DNA from: Mycolicibacterium litorale
GTDB taxonomy: Bacteria > Actinomycetota > Actinomycetes > Mycobacteriales > Mycobacteriaceae
DNA length: 64,000 nucleotides
Assembly: GCA_002007745.1 (NCBI GenBank)
Contig: CP019882.1
Location: forward strand, 4,216,001 to 4,280,000
Direction of reading: 5' to 3'
The notes beneath the pieces are model-generated. The model worked only from the letters and a program-made list of their open reading frames with translations. It was not told the DNA's origin and did no database searches. Positions within the stretch are counted from its first letter, which is position 1, and each line of letters begins with the position of its first letter. Below are positions 19,308-28,572 of this stretch, piece after piece. Made by a program: the position numbers and the translations under genes.

Positions 19308-20876
19308 ATGCTCATCGCGCAGGCGCGCAGCCATGCACTTGGCGACATCCCGCGCCGATCCGCGCGCAAACGGCCGGACAAGATCGCCATCATCGACGGC
19401 GACGTTGCGCTGACCTTCGCCGAATTCGAGCACCTCGTCGACCGTGCCGCGGCGGCGTTGCAGGACAACGGCTTTGCCTGCGGCGACCGGCTGGGCCTGC
19501 TGTCCCACAACTGCTGGCAGTACGCGGTGCTGACCTTCGCGACTGCCCGGGCAGGAGTAGTGCTGGTTCCGATCAACTTCATGCTCACCGCCGAAGAGAT
19601 CTCGTTCATCCTGCACCACAGCAAGGTGAGCGGCTTCGTCGTCGAAGCCGACCTGGTTCCCACCGCGGAACGCGCGATGCAGCTGGGCGGCAATGTCGAG
19701 ACCACCGCGGCACTGGTCCTGCCGGGCCAGGACCTGCCGGCCGGCTGGTCCAACTTCGCGCACTGGCTGACCACCACGTCAGTCGCCCCGCACCCGTACG
19801 TCGCCGATGATCGGCTGATCCGGCTGATGTACACCAGCGGAACCGAATCGCACCCCAAAGGCGCAATGCATTCGAGCCGCAGTCTGATGGGCAACTACGT
19901 CAGCACGATCGTCGCCGGATCGATGGAATCCGACGATGTGGAGATCCACTCATTGCCGCTGTATCACTGCGCCCAGCTCGACAACTTCCTTATCACCGAT
20001 GTCTACCTGGGCGCCACCAGCATCATCCTGCCGCGCCCGGAGCCCGAAACCGTGCTGCGCACCATCGAGAAGTACCGGGTGACCAACTACTTCGCACCAC
20101 CAACGGTGTGGATCTCGCTGCTGCGCTCGCCGGTCTTCGACGATGTCGACCTCTCGAGCCTGCGCAAGGGGTATTACGGCGCCTCGGCGATGCCGATCGA
20201 GATCCTGACCGAGATGCGCAGCCGGCTGCCGAACCTGCGGTTGTGGAACTTCTACGGACAGACCGAGATGGCGCCGCTGGCCTCAGCCCTGGGACCCGAC
20301 GAGCAAGACGCCCACGCCGGCTCGGCGGGCCGGCCGGTGGTCAACGTCGAGACCGCGATCCTCGACGACGACAACGTCGAGGTTGCCACCGGGGTCGTCG
20401 GCGAAATCGCCCACCGTAGCCCGCATCTGATGCTCGGCTATCTCGACGACGCGGACAAGACTGCCGATGCGTTCCGCGGTGGCTGGTTCCACTCGGGCGA
20501 CCTCGGCTATTACGACGAGCACGGACTACTGCATGTTGTGGACCGCAAGAAGGACATGATCAAGACCGGTGGGGAGAACGTCGCCAGCCGGGAGGTCGAG
20601 GAGGTCCTCTACCGGCACAGCGGCATCGAAGAGGTGGCGGTGTTCGGGGTGCCGCACCCCATCTGGGTGGAAGCCGTGGTCGCGGCGATCGTGCCGCGCG
20701 GCGGGGTCAAGCTCGAGGTAGACGACGTCCTGGGCCACTGCAGAGAACACCTCGCCGGCTTCAAGACACCCAAGCACGTGTTCTTCGTCGACTCGCTGCC
20801 GAAAAATCCCAGCGGGAAGCTGCTCAAGCGTGTTCTGCGGGATCAGTTCGACCTCGAACAGCACACCTTCAGCTGA
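19308..20876 (+). CDS. Acyl-CoA synthetase / AMP-dependent ligase (FadD type)
   Basis: A 522-residue ANL-family adenylating enzyme. The P-loop is YTSGTESHPKG; later motifs are YGQTE, the GWFHSGDLG hinge region and the C-terminal catalytic Lys in NPSGKLLKR. It forms acyl-CoA from a carboxylic acid, ATP and CoA. I chose ATG 19308 because GAGGAAG lies 5 bases upstream; ATG 19287 is the alternative. It probably activates a side-chain carboxylate or ring remnant for the beta-oxidation genes at 24-28 kb. It is divergent from the BVMO and overlaps the convergent OYE by 8 bases. Confidence 0.9.
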   Translation: MLIAQARSHALGDIPRRSARKRPDKIAIIDGDVALTFAEFEHLVDRAAAALQDNGFACGDRLGLLSHNCWQYAVLTFATARAGVVLVPINFMLTAEEISFILHHSKVSGFVVEADLVPTAERAMQLGGNVETTAALVLPGQDLPAGWSNFAHWLTTTSVAPHPYVADDRLIRLMYTSGTESHPKGAMHSSRSLMGNYVSTIVAGSMESDDVEIHSLPLYHCAQLDNFLITDVYLGATSIILPRPEPETVLRTIEKYRVTNYFAPPTVWISLLRSPVFDDVDLSSLRKGYYGASAMPIEILTEMRSRLPNLRLWNFYGQTEMAPLASALGPDEQDAHAGSAGRPVVNVETAILDDDNVEVATGVVGEIAHRSPHLMLGYLDDADKTADAFRGGWFHSGDLGYYDEHGLLHVVDRKKDMIKTGGENVASREVEEVLYRHSGIEEVAVFGVPHPIWVEAVVAAIVPRGGVKLEVDDVLGHCREHLAGFKTPKHVFFVDSLPKNPSGKLLKRVLRDQFDLEQHTFS

Positions 20877-22059
20877 CCCCAGCCGGCTCAGTGCGCAGCA
20901 CGCAGCGCGTTCGCTCGAAGATCGTCACCATACATTTGTTGCAGTGGATGCACAGCGAGACCGCCTCGGCATCAGCTTGAATCCGGTTGAGCAGCTGTGG
21001 ATCTCGCAGTAAGGCCCGGGCCATCGCGACGAACTCGAAGCCTTCACGCATTGCCAGATCCATGCTCTCCTTGGACGTGATACCGCCGAGCAGAATCAAC
21101 GGCATGGACAGCTCTCGACGGAACTGACGGGCGTGGTCGAGCAGGTAGGCCTCGTGAAACGGGTAGCGGCGCAGGAAGAACCGCGCAGCGGAGATCAGAG
21201 CCCAACTCAGCGGGGGCCGGAAGGTCCGGGCAAATTCGTTTCGCGGCGCGTCGCCCCGGAAGTAGAACATCGGGTTGAGCAGCGAACTGCCGACCGTCAG
21301 CTGGAGGGCGTCGAGCGCACCGTCGTCCTGCAACCAACGGCCAACCTGCAGGCTCTCCGCGATCCGCAACCCACCGGGGACACCGTCATCCATACTGAGC
21401 TTGGCCGTGACGGCGATCCGGTCCCCCACCGCCTCCCGCACCGCGATCGCGATCTCGCGGGCCAGCCGGGCACGGTTGGCCAGCGCTCCCCCGTAACTGT
21501 CTCGACGCCGGTTGAGCAGCGGGCTCAGGAATGCGCTGACCAGATAGTTGTGGGCGAAGTGCAATTCGACCGCATCGAAACCGGCATCGGCTGCCAGTAC
21601 CGCTGCCCGAGCATGGTCGTCAACGACCCGAGCGAGGTCGGCACCGTCGGGACGATGGGTGGCCTGCATGGCAAGCGGACTGAACAGCCGACTCGGCGAC
21701 ATCGCCGCCACGCCGTTCGATGCACCGTTGGCGACCGGTCCGGCATGGCCCAGCTGCGCGCAGACCGCGGCCCCTTCGGCGTGCACGGCGTCGGTCAACC
21801 GCCTCAGCTGCACAACGACGTCCGGCCCCATGAGGATCTGGTCCCGCTCGGTTCTGCCTTCCGGCGAGACTGCACAGTAAGCCACGGTGGTCATCCCGAC
21901 ACCGCCAGCAGCGGGCGCCCGGTGGTAGTCGATCAGGTCATCGGTAACCGCTCCGCCAGGGCTGCGCGCCTCGAACGTCGCCGCCTTGATCACTCGATTG
22001 CGTAGCAGCAGCGGCCCCAGCCTGGCTGGGGCCAGGACATTGGTGATCGAACCGTTCAT
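20869..22059 (-). CDS. NADH:flavin oxidoreductase (Old Yellow Enzyme family), second copy
   Basis: The 396-residue FMN barrel is clearly paralogous to 13378-14625 (shared AATxEARSP/AATSEGRSP start, AQLGHAG, DAVELHFxH, RALLRxPxLxNR). The C-terminal cysteines are C370, C373, C376 and C386. This C-x2-C-x2-C-x9-C set resembles the iron-sulfur site of DCR/BaiCD-type enzymes, though the large C-terminal domain of those is absent. Predicted reaction: reduction of a conjugated C=C. It starts at ATG 22059, overlapping the TetR stop (ATGA), so the regulator is made from the same transcript. Confidence 0.85.
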   Translation of the reverse strand: MNGSITNVLAPARLGPLLLRNRVIKAATFEARSPGGAVTDDLIDYHRAPAAGGVGMTTVAYCAVSPEGRTERDQILMGPDVVVQLRRLTDAVHAEGAAVCAQLGHAGPVANGASNGVAAMSPSRLFSPLAMQATHRPDGADLARVVDDHARAAVLAADAGFDAVELHFAHNYLVSAFLSPLLNRRRDSYGGALANRARLAREIAIAVREAVGDRIAVTAKLSMDDGVPGGLRIAESLQVGRWLQDDGALDALQLTVGSSLLNPMFYFRGDAPRNEFARTFRPPLSWALISAARFFLRRYPFHEAYLLDHARQFRRELSMPLILLGGITSKESMDLAMREGFEFVAMARALLRDPQLLNRIQADAEAVSLCIHCNKCMVTIFERTRCVLRTEPAGVS

Positions 22060-22643
22060 CGCGCCACCGCCGGTACCGACAACCCGGCGGCGACGAAGGT
22101 GCACAGCGCGTCCACCTGCTGATTCGACAGCGTCCGATCACCGTTGAGTGGGTCGCCGAACTGCGTGAAGATCAGCTCGAAGGCGAGCATCCAGCGGTGC
22201 GCCGCCTCGTCGGCCGACAAGCCGGGCACGTTGCGCTGCAGCATCTGCGCCCACGGCGCGATGGAGAACCAACGCTGGGTCCAACTCACCTCCCGGCGGG
22301 CCAGCAGTAGGCGTGACAACAGATTCAAGTAGAGCCGTCCGGCCGGATCGGCGGCGAGTTCCACCAGGGGGTCGACGACGATCCGCACCGCCTGCGCGAC
22401 ACCCAGCCTATCGGTGTCTGTGCGATCAGCCAGGCTGGCCTGCCACAACGGTCCGAGCCGGGCCTCCAGCAGCGCCGAGACCAAGCCGACTTTCGAGCCG
22501 AAGTGGTAATGCACCGAAGCCGGGTTCACCTCGGCGGCCAAACAGACCGCGCGAACCGAGACGTCGTCGTATCCCGACTCGAGCAACAACCGTTCAGCCA
22601 CGGTCAGCAACCGTTCCCGAGTATTCGAGTCGACATGCGCCAC
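22056..22643 (-). CDS. TetR-family transcriptional regulator
   Basis: The protein has an N-terminal helix-turn-helix (RLLTVAERLLLESGYDDVSVRAVCLAAEVNPASVHYHFGSK) and an all-helical ligand domain. I place the start at GTG 22643 (195 residues). A GTG at 22682 would give 208 residues but lies inside a strong inverted repeat that looks like the operator. The OYE gene overlaps its stop. It probably represses its own operon and perhaps the divergent ADH-ALDH-ECH-FadE operon. The ligand is unknown. Confidence 0.85.
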   Translation of the reverse strand: MAHVDSNTRERLLTVAERLLLESGYDDVSVRAVCLAAEVNPASVHYHFGSKVGLVSALLEARLGPLWQASLADRTDTDRLGVAQAVRIVVDPLVELAADPAGRLYLNLLSRLLLARREVSWTQRWFSIAPWAQMLQRNVPGLSADEAAHRWMLAFELIFTQFGDPLNGDRTLSNQQVDALCTFVAAGLSVPAVAR

Positions 22644-22674
22644 GTCGCCATCGAAGCATCCATCGATGACTGAG

Positions 22675-22701
22675 TCAATCACTGTTTGAATCGGTGATTG
22701 A
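22675..22701. promoter_or_regulatory. Inverted repeat TCAATCAC-N11-GTGATTGA, likely TetR operator
   Basis: Perfect 8-bp arms lie at 22675-22682 and 22694-22701, between the minus-strand TetR-OYE operon and the plus-strand ADH operon. The position and symmetry fit a TetR dimer site controlling both directions. Confidence 0.65.
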
Positions 22702-22897
22702 AGCCCGCGAGTTGCGATCCGTTTCGCTGGTTAGCGATGACCGCTGGGCGGGAAACTGCACCCCGGAACGCCACGCCGCCCAGTTGAATCGGACACGAGG
22801 TGCGGTGTGCGTGCGCGCTGACCATTCGAGCCATGGAACCGCCCACGATTACGTGTGCTCACTACACCGATGGATCACCGATCGAGAGGAATGCCCA

Positions 22898-24015
22898 GTG
22901 TCGCTGGCTCCGTTCACCGGACGAATCGCCCGCTTCGACGAGCCAGGGAAGCCGTTCGAGATCACGACCGTCAGCCTGCCCGGGGTGGGCCCCGGCGAGA
23001 TTCTGATCAAGGTCAACCGCGCCAATATCTGCGGCTCCGATGTGCACGCCTGGCACGGCACCTTCGCCACCCGCGGGCTGGGCGGGCAACTGCCGACCGT
23101 CCTGGGGCACGAAATGGTGGGCGCGGTCGCGGCACTCGGCGATGACGTCAGCACCGATTCGAACGGCGCGCCGCTGGACATCGGCACCCGCGTGGTGTTC
23201 CCGTACTTCTTCTGCTGCCACACCTGCCGCAACTGCCTGGCCGGCCGGCGCAACGCGTGCCTCAACCTCAAGATGGCGATGCTGGGCCGCGCCGACGAGC
23301 CGCCCTATTTCGTCGGCGGCTACGGCGACTACTATCTGCTCCCGCCGGCGCCGTCGTCTACACGGTGCCCGATTCAGTGTCCGATGACATCGCCGCGGGC
23401 GCCAATTGCGCTCTTTCCCAAGTGATGTACGGCCTGGAGCGGGTCGATCTGCAACTCGGCGAAAGTGTCGTGGTCCAGGGTGCCGGCGCGTTGGGTCTGT
23501 ACGCCGTCGCGGTGGCCAAGGCCCGCGGAGCCGCGACCGTGATCGCGATCGACGGCGTACCCGAGCGCCTTGAGCTGGCCACCGAGTTCGGTGCGGATGC
23601 CGTCATCGACATCACCGAGGTGACCACCGAGAGAGACCGCACCAAGATCGTTCGCAGCCTCACCCAGGGGCACGGCGCCGACGTCGTGGTCGAAGTCGTC
23701 GGTCACCCGTCGGCGATCGACGAAGGCCTCAAGATGCTGGGTCAGTTCGGGCGCTACGTCGAGATCGGCAACATCAATATCGGCAAGACCTTCGAGTTTG
23801 ATCCGTCCCGATTCGTCTTCGGCAACAAGACCATGGTCGGAGTCTCGCTGTACGACCCCGCTGTGTTGTCGCGAGCATTGGCCTTCCTCGAGCAGTACCA
23901 GGACAAGCTGCCTTTCGACCGCCTTGCGGCGGCGTGCTATCCGCTCGACCAGATCAACGAAGCCTTCACCGCCGCCGAGGACAAGCGCGACGTCCGCGCC
24001 AGCATCGTGCCCTGA
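22898..24015 (+). pseudogene. Zinc-dependent alcohol dehydrogenase, one-base frameshift in the middle
   Basis: The start is GTG 22898 after AGAGGA. The first part has catalytic-zinc residues (Cys in ICGSDVHAWHG, GHEMVG) and the structural-zinc set C-x2-C-x2-C-x7-C (CCHTCRNCLAGRRNAC). The frame breaks after GDYYLLP at about 23343. Adding one C to the CCC run at 23341-23343 restores LLPAGAVVYTVP and runs into the Rossmann half (GAGALGLYA) to 24015, about 372 residues in all, normal for the MDR family. First gene of an ADH-ALDH-ECH-FadE-FadE operon. It likely oxidises a primary alcohol to the aldehyde used by the next gene. Confidence 0.85.
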
Positions 24016-24054
24016 GACTAAAGCCGAACGCAGAAAACCGAAAGCAGACCAACG

Positions 24055-25473
24055 ATGCACGACTACACCCGCACAACACTTTTCATCGACGGCCAGTGGG
24101 TCGAGCCGGACGGTTCCGGCGCGATCGAGGTGATCAATCCCGCCACCGAAGAGGTCATCGGCAGCGTGCCCGATGGGTCGGTGGCCGATGTCGATGCCGC
24201 CGTCGCCGCGGCGCGACGCGCTTTCGACCCGCTGGTGAGCGTCGCCGATCGTCAGGCCCGGTTGGACGCGGTGATCACCGCCATGGAGAAGCGGCTGCCC
24301 GACATCGCCGAGACCATCAGCGCGGAGATGGGTGCGCCGATCCGCATCGCCCAGACCGTCCAGACTCAGGTGCCGCTGGCGGTCGCGCGCGGTTTCGCCG
24401 ATGCGCTCGCGACTTTCGAGTTCGAGGAGCGCATCGGCAATTCGCTGGTGGTGCGCGAGCCTTATGGCGTGGTCGCGGCGATCACGCCGTGGAACTATCC
24501 GCTCTACCAAGTAGTGGCCAAGGTGCTGCCGGCGATCGCGGCCGGGTGCACGGTCGTCCTCAAGCCAAGCAACGAAGCGCCGCTGTCGGTGTTCGAGTTC
24601 GTCGAGGCCCTCGAAGACGCCGGCCTGCCACCCGGTGTGGTGAATCTGGTGTCGGGTCCCGGCCGGGTGATCGGTGAGCGGCTGTCCGAACACCCTGACG
24701 TCGACTTCGTCTCGTTCACCGGCTCCACCACCGTCGGCAGCCGGGTCGGCGAACTGGCCGGCCAGACAGTAAAGAAGGTCGCATTGGAATTGGGCGGCAA
24801 GTCCGCCAACGTCATCCTCGACGGTGCCGACCTGGCCACGGCGATCAAGGTCGGGGTCGGCAACGCCTTCCTCAACAGCGGGCAGACCTGCATGGCCTGG
24901 ACGCGGATGCTGGTCCCGCAGGCCCGCTACGGCGAAGCGCTGGCCCTGATCGAGGCCGCGACGTCGAAGTACTCCGTCGGCGACCCGCAGGACCCCAGCA
25001 CCCGGCTCGGGCCGTCGGCGTCGGCGGGCCAGTACCAGACGGTGCTCGGCTTCATCGAACGCGCCCAGCGCGATGGCGCACGGCTGCTGGTCGGTGGCGC
25101 TGAGAAGGTGCGTGACGTCGGGTATTACGTCGCTCCAACGGTGTTCGCCGATGTCGACCCGGACTCCGAGCTGGGCCAGGAAGAGGTCTTCGGACCGGTG
25201 CTCGCGGTGATCCCGTTCAGCGACGAAGAGGATGCCCTGCGAATCGCCAACGGCACCCCATACGGGCTATCCGGCGCGGTCTGGGCCGCCGACGACGCCA
25301 CCGCGATCGCGTTCGCCCGCCAGGTGCAGACCGGTCAGCTCGATATCAACGGCGGAAAGTACAACCCGGCGGCGCCGTTCGGGGGCTACAAGAAGTCCGG
25401 TATCGGCCGAGAACTCGGCCGGATCGGCTTCGAAGAGTACCTGCAGATCAAGTCCCTTCAGCTGCCCGCATGA
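24055..25473 (+). CDS. NAD(P)-dependent aldehyde dehydrogenase
   Basis: The 472-residue ALDH has N147 in PWNYPL, the cofactor loop FTGSTTVGSRV, general base E245 in LELGGKS and catalytic C279 in NSGQTCM. It oxidises an aldehyde to an acid. It follows the alcohol dehydrogenase by 39 bases and overlaps the enoyl-CoA hydratase by 4 bases, so alcohol, then aldehyde, then acid conversion ahead of CoA activation is likely. The substrate is not shown by the sequence; a steroid or terpenoid side chain fits the context. Confidence 0.92.
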   Translation: MHDYTRTTLFIDGQWVEPDGSGAIEVINPATEEVIGSVPDGSVADVDAAVAAARRAFDPLVSVADRQARLDAVITAMEKRLPDIAETISAEMGAPIRIAQTVQTQVPLAVARGFADALATFEFEERIGNSLVVREPYGVVAAITPWNYPLYQVVAKVLPAIAAGCTVVLKPSNEAPLSVFEFVEALEDAGLPPGVVNLVSGPGRVIGERLSEHPDVDFVSFTGSTTVGSRVGELAGQTVKKVALELGGKSANVILDGADLATAIKVGVGNAFLNSGQTCMAWTRMLVPQARYGEALALIEAATSKYSVGDPQDPSTRLGPSASAGQYQTVLGFIERAQRDGARLLVGGAEKVRDVGYYVAPTVFADVDPDSELGQEEVFGPVLAVIPFSDEEDALRIANGTPYGLSGAVWAADDATAIAFARQVQTGQLDINGGKYNPAAPFGGYKKSGIGRELGRIGFEEYLQIKSLQLPA

Positions 25474-26246
25474 CCGGCCCGCTGAGGATCGAGACATCCG
25501 GCTCGGTGCAGGTGTGGACGATCGACCTGCCCGACGTCGGCAACGCCATCACCGGCACTGACATCATCGCCGGCTTCGAGGCGGCCGTCGATGCGGCCAA
25601 CTCGGATACCGCGATCAACGTCGTGATCCTGACCGGGCAGGGCAAGATCTTCTCCGCGGGTGGCAATGTCAAGGAGATGGCCGACCGCCAAGGCATGTTC
25701 GGCCTGGACGCCATCGACCAGCGCTACGCCTACGTCGACGGGATCCAGCGGATCCCCAGGGCATTGGGCCGGCTCGAGGTGCCTCTGATCGCCGCGGTCA
25801 ACGGTGCGGCGATCGGAGCCGGCTGCGATCTGGCGGCCATGTGTGATATCCGGATCGCCTCCGAACGGGCATCGTTCGCCGAGAGCTTCGTCCAGATCGG
25901 TCTCATCCCCGGAGACGGCGGAACCTGGTTCATCCAGCGCGCTATCGGATACGAGCGGGCTGCCGAGCTGACGTTCACCGGTGATCGCATCGATGCGGCG
26001 ACCGCGCTGGACTGGGGTCTGGTCAGCCGCGTCGTACCACACGACGAGCTACTTCCCGAAGCGCGCGCGCTGGCCGAGCGGATCGCCAAGAACCCGGCCC
26101 ACTGCCTGCGGATGGCCAAACGCCTGATGCAGGAATCCCGCACCGGCGCACTGGAGTCCACCCTGGCCATGGCTGCCGCCATGCAACCGCTGGCGCATCG
26201 GGATCCCGAACACGAACGCCGCATCGACAGGTGGCGCACCCGATGA
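25470..26246 (+). CDS. Enoyl-CoA hydratase/isomerase family protein
   Basis: The 258-residue crotonase-fold protein has oxyanion-hole segments GKIFSAGGNVKEM and NGAAIGAGCDLAAMCD, and the catalytic-region segment FVQIGLIPGDGG, where an acidic residue is retained. It hydrates or isomerises unsaturated acyl-CoA in beta-oxidation. ATGA overlaps occur at both ends (with ALDH and with the first FadE), so the operon is tightly coupled. Confidence 0.92.
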   Translation: MTGPLRIETSGSVQVWTIDLPDVGNAITGTDIIAGFEAAVDAANSDTAINVVILTGQGKIFSAGGNVKEMADRQGMFGLDAIDQRYAYVDGIQRIPRALGRLEVPLIAAVNGAAIGAGCDLAAMCDIRIASERASFAESFVQIGLIPGDGGTWFIQRAIGYERAAELTFTGDRIDAATALDWGLVSRVVPHDELLPEARALAERIAKNPAHCLRMAKRLMQESRTGALESTLAMAAAMQPLAHRDPEHERRIDRWRTR

Positions 26247-27397
26247 ACCCACTGCCCCGACTGGTACCACCGGCGGCCGTCGATACCCGCGAAACGGCCG
26301 CGCTGCGTGCGGAGGTACGCCAGTTCCTCGCCGAGCAGCTCGCCGCCGGTACCTTCGTGCCGGCGGTGGACTCCTGGCTGTCGAGCTGGGACGAGGAGTT
26401 CACCGCAGCACTGGCTGCCCGCGGCTGGCTGGGCATGACCGCGCCGACCGAGTACGGCGGGCGCGGAGCGACGGCGATCGAACGGTTCGTCGTTGCCGAG
26501 GAACTGCTGGCCGCCGGCGCGCCGGTCGCCGCGCATTGGATCGCCGACCGTCAGATCGTGCCGTCGCTGCTCAAGTATGGCACCGGCGCTCAGAAGGACG
26601 AGTTCCTGCCGCGCATCGTTGCCGGCGAGTGCTTCTTCGGCATCGGCATGAGCGAACCGGATTCCGGTTCGGATCTGGCCAGCGTCCGGACTCGGGCAGT
26701 GCCGGTCGACGGCGGATGGTCGCTCACCGGTACCAAGGTGTGGACCTCCGGCGCCCACCATGCGCACGCCTTCATCGTGCTCGCCCGCACTGCGCCGGTG
26801 GACCCCGCACACCGGCATGAGGGGCTCAGCCAGTTCATCGTTCGCCTCGACGGTCCCGGTGTCGAGGTCCGCCCGATCATCTCGATGAACGGCCGGCACC
26901 ACTTCAACGAAGTCATTCTCGACAACGTTTTCGTCCCGGACACGATGGTGTTCGGTGAGATCGGCGACGGCTGGCAGCAGGTGACCTCGGAACTGGCCTT
27001 CGAACGCAGCGGCCCCGAACGGCTGTTGTCCACCTTCGTGTTGCTGCCTGCCGTCGTGGACGCCGCTGTAGCACAACAGGTCGCGGCCGGCTCGCAAATC
27101 GGCCGCCTGGTCGCCCGGATCTCCGGTTTGCATCAGATGTCGTCGGCGGTGGCCGGTGCGCTGGCACGTCACGACGCCGCCGATGTGCCGGCGGCGGTGG
27201 TCAAGGTGATCGGCACCTCCACCGAAGGTGATATTGCCGAGTTCGCCGCACTGCACACCGGCGATGACACCGCGATCGACCCCGCCCTGACGGATCTCGT
27301 CACGACTGCACTCGATCAGCGGCCGGGATTCACCTTGCGCGGCGGAACCAACGAAGTACTGCGCGGCGTGATCGCGCGCGGATTGGGGTTGCGATGA
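26243..27397 (+). CDS. Acyl-CoA dehydrogenase (FadE), large subunit of a probable pair
   Basis: A 384-residue flavoprotein with the acyl-CoA dehydrogenase signature FFGIGMSEPDSGSDLASVRTRA, a WxLTGTKVWTS segment and a C-terminal FAD-contact motif LRGGTNEVLRG. ATG 26243 overlaps the ECH stop (ATGA), which is why I prefer it to the GTG at 26231. It overlaps the next, smaller FadE gene. In mycobacterial steroid degradation such adjacent pairs form alpha2beta2 dehydrogenases for branched or ring-linked acyl-CoA. Confidence 0.92.
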   Translation: MNPLPRLVPPAAVDTRETAALRAEVRQFLAEQLAAGTFVPAVDSWLSSWDEEFTAALAARGWLGMTAPTEYGGRGATAIERFVVAEELLAAGAPVAAHWIADRQIVPSLLKYGTGAQKDEFLPRIVAGECFFGIGMSEPDSGSDLASVRTRAVPVDGGWSLTGTKVWTSGAHHAHAFIVLARTAPVDPAHRHEGLSQFIVRLDGPGVEVRPIISMNGRHHFNEVILDNVFVPDTMVFGEIGDGWQQVTSELAFERSGPERLLSTFVLLPAVVDAAVAQQVAAGSQIGRLVARISGLHQMSSAVAGALARHDAADVPAAVVKVIGTSTEGDIAEFAALHTGDDTAIDPALTDLVTTALDQRPGFTLRGGTNEVLRGVIARGLGLR

Positions 27398-28440
27398 GTA
27401 CTGCGCAGGCTGATCTGACGACGACTGTCGATCCAGATCTGATCGCCATGATGGACGCGGTGTTCGCCGACCAGCGGGCCAACCAGTCCCCAGACGCGCC
27501 CGTGGATCTCGATCGCCGGCTGTGGAGCAATCTGGACGAACTGGGGCTGGTGCGGTTGACCGGGTCCGAGGAGGCCGGCGGCAGCGGCGCCGGCTGGCCG
27601 GAAGCCGCCGCACTGCTCACCGCCGCGGCGCGCCACGCGGTGCGCATCCCGTTGGCCGAACACGACCTGCTGGGGTGTTGGCTGCTGGAAGCCGCGGATT
27701 TGCCGGTTGACGGCGCCGTCCGCACAGCGTGCGTGCTCGACGCGGACGGCACCGCCAACGGTGTGCCGTGGGCGTCGACCGTGGATAGCATCGTCGCGGT
27801 CTGGCCCAGCGGGGGCGCCTACCGCATCGCCGACCTCGATGCCGCAGCTCCGTCCGTGCGAATCACCCCTGGTGCCAACATGATCGGTGAGGCTCGCGAT
27901 GCCGTCGCGGTAGATGTGACCGCACTGACCGGGGATGAGGTGCCCTCCGCGACGGTCGCCGAGCTGAGGCTCAAGTCCGCCCTCGTCCGTGCGATCCAAG
28001 TCTGCGCGGCGCTAGACCGGGTCGTCGAGCTGGCCGTCGACCATACGACTTCGCGCATTCAGTTCGGCCGCCCGCTGGCCAAATTCCAGGCCGTGCAGAA
28101 CCTGATCGCCGACGCCGCTGCCGAAGCGGCGCTGGCCCGGGCCGCCACCGAGGCCGCGCTGGTCGCTGCGGTCACCGGCGGGTGGTCTGCGCCGAGGCTC
28201 GAGTTCCTGGTCGCTGCGGCGCGGTCGTGCGCCGGGCACGCGACCTCGGTCGTGGTGCGTAACGCCCATCAAGCGCTTGGCGCCATCGGAACGACCCGTG
28301 AGCATCGGCTGCACCAATACACCAGGCCCGCACTGGCTTGGCGCTCGGAGTTCGGTTCGGTGGACTACTGGGACGGCCAGGTCGCAGACGCGGCGCTGCG
28401 GGCCGGCGGTACTGGTCTATGGAGCCTGATCACCGGCTGA
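27394..28440 (+). CDS. Acyl-CoA dehydrogenase (FadE), small partner subunit
   Basis: This 348-residue FadE homologue is shorter and more degenerate in its middle domain than its neighbour. The C-terminal domain keeps HTTSRIQFGRPLAKFQAVQNLIADAA and AHQALGAIGTTREHRLHQYTR. In known heterotetrameric steroid acyl-CoA dehydrogenases, FAD and active-site residues are shared between an intact and a degenerate subunit. The 4-base overlap with the upstream FadE supports the same arrangement here. It is the last gene of the operon. Confidence 0.9.
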   Translation: MSTAQADLTTTVDPDLIAMMDAVFADQRANQSPDAPVDLDRRLWSNLDELGLVRLTGSEEAGGSGAGWPEAAALLTAAARHAVRIPLAEHDLLGCWLLEAADLPVDGAVRTACVLDADGTANGVPWASTVDSIVAVWPSGGAYRIADLDAAAPSVRITPGANMIGEARDAVAVDVTALTGDEVPSATVAELRLKSALVRAIQVCAALDRVVELAVDHTTSRIQFGRPLAKFQAVQNLIADAAAEAALARAATEAALVAAVTGGWSAPRLEFLVAAARSCAGHATSVVVRNAHQALGAIGTTREHRLHQYTRPALAWRSEFGSVDYWDGQVADAALRAGGTGLWSLITG

Positions 28441-28572
28441 CGACGCATCTGGCGATGGGCATTGGTGTTCCACTCACCGGTCACCGCCAGAGTGCGACGG
28501 CGTTGATGCAGGTTCACTCGACACCATCGGAGTGTTGGTTGGGTCGCAAATCGATCGATGGGAGAAGACCAC

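Noticed and set aside
23374..24693. 439-codon minus-strand open frame opposite ADH and ALDH
   Set aside because: Shadow frame of two well-supported enzymes.
25730..27613. 627-codon minus-strand open frame opposite ECH and FadE genes
   Set aside because: The sense strand encodes intact ECH and FadE with all motifs; the antisense product is low-complexity and motif-free.
28515..28534. Inverted repeat CACTC-N10-GAGTG upstream of the SnoaL-like gene
   Set aside because: Five-base arms with a ten-base spacer are expected often by chance in this DNA.
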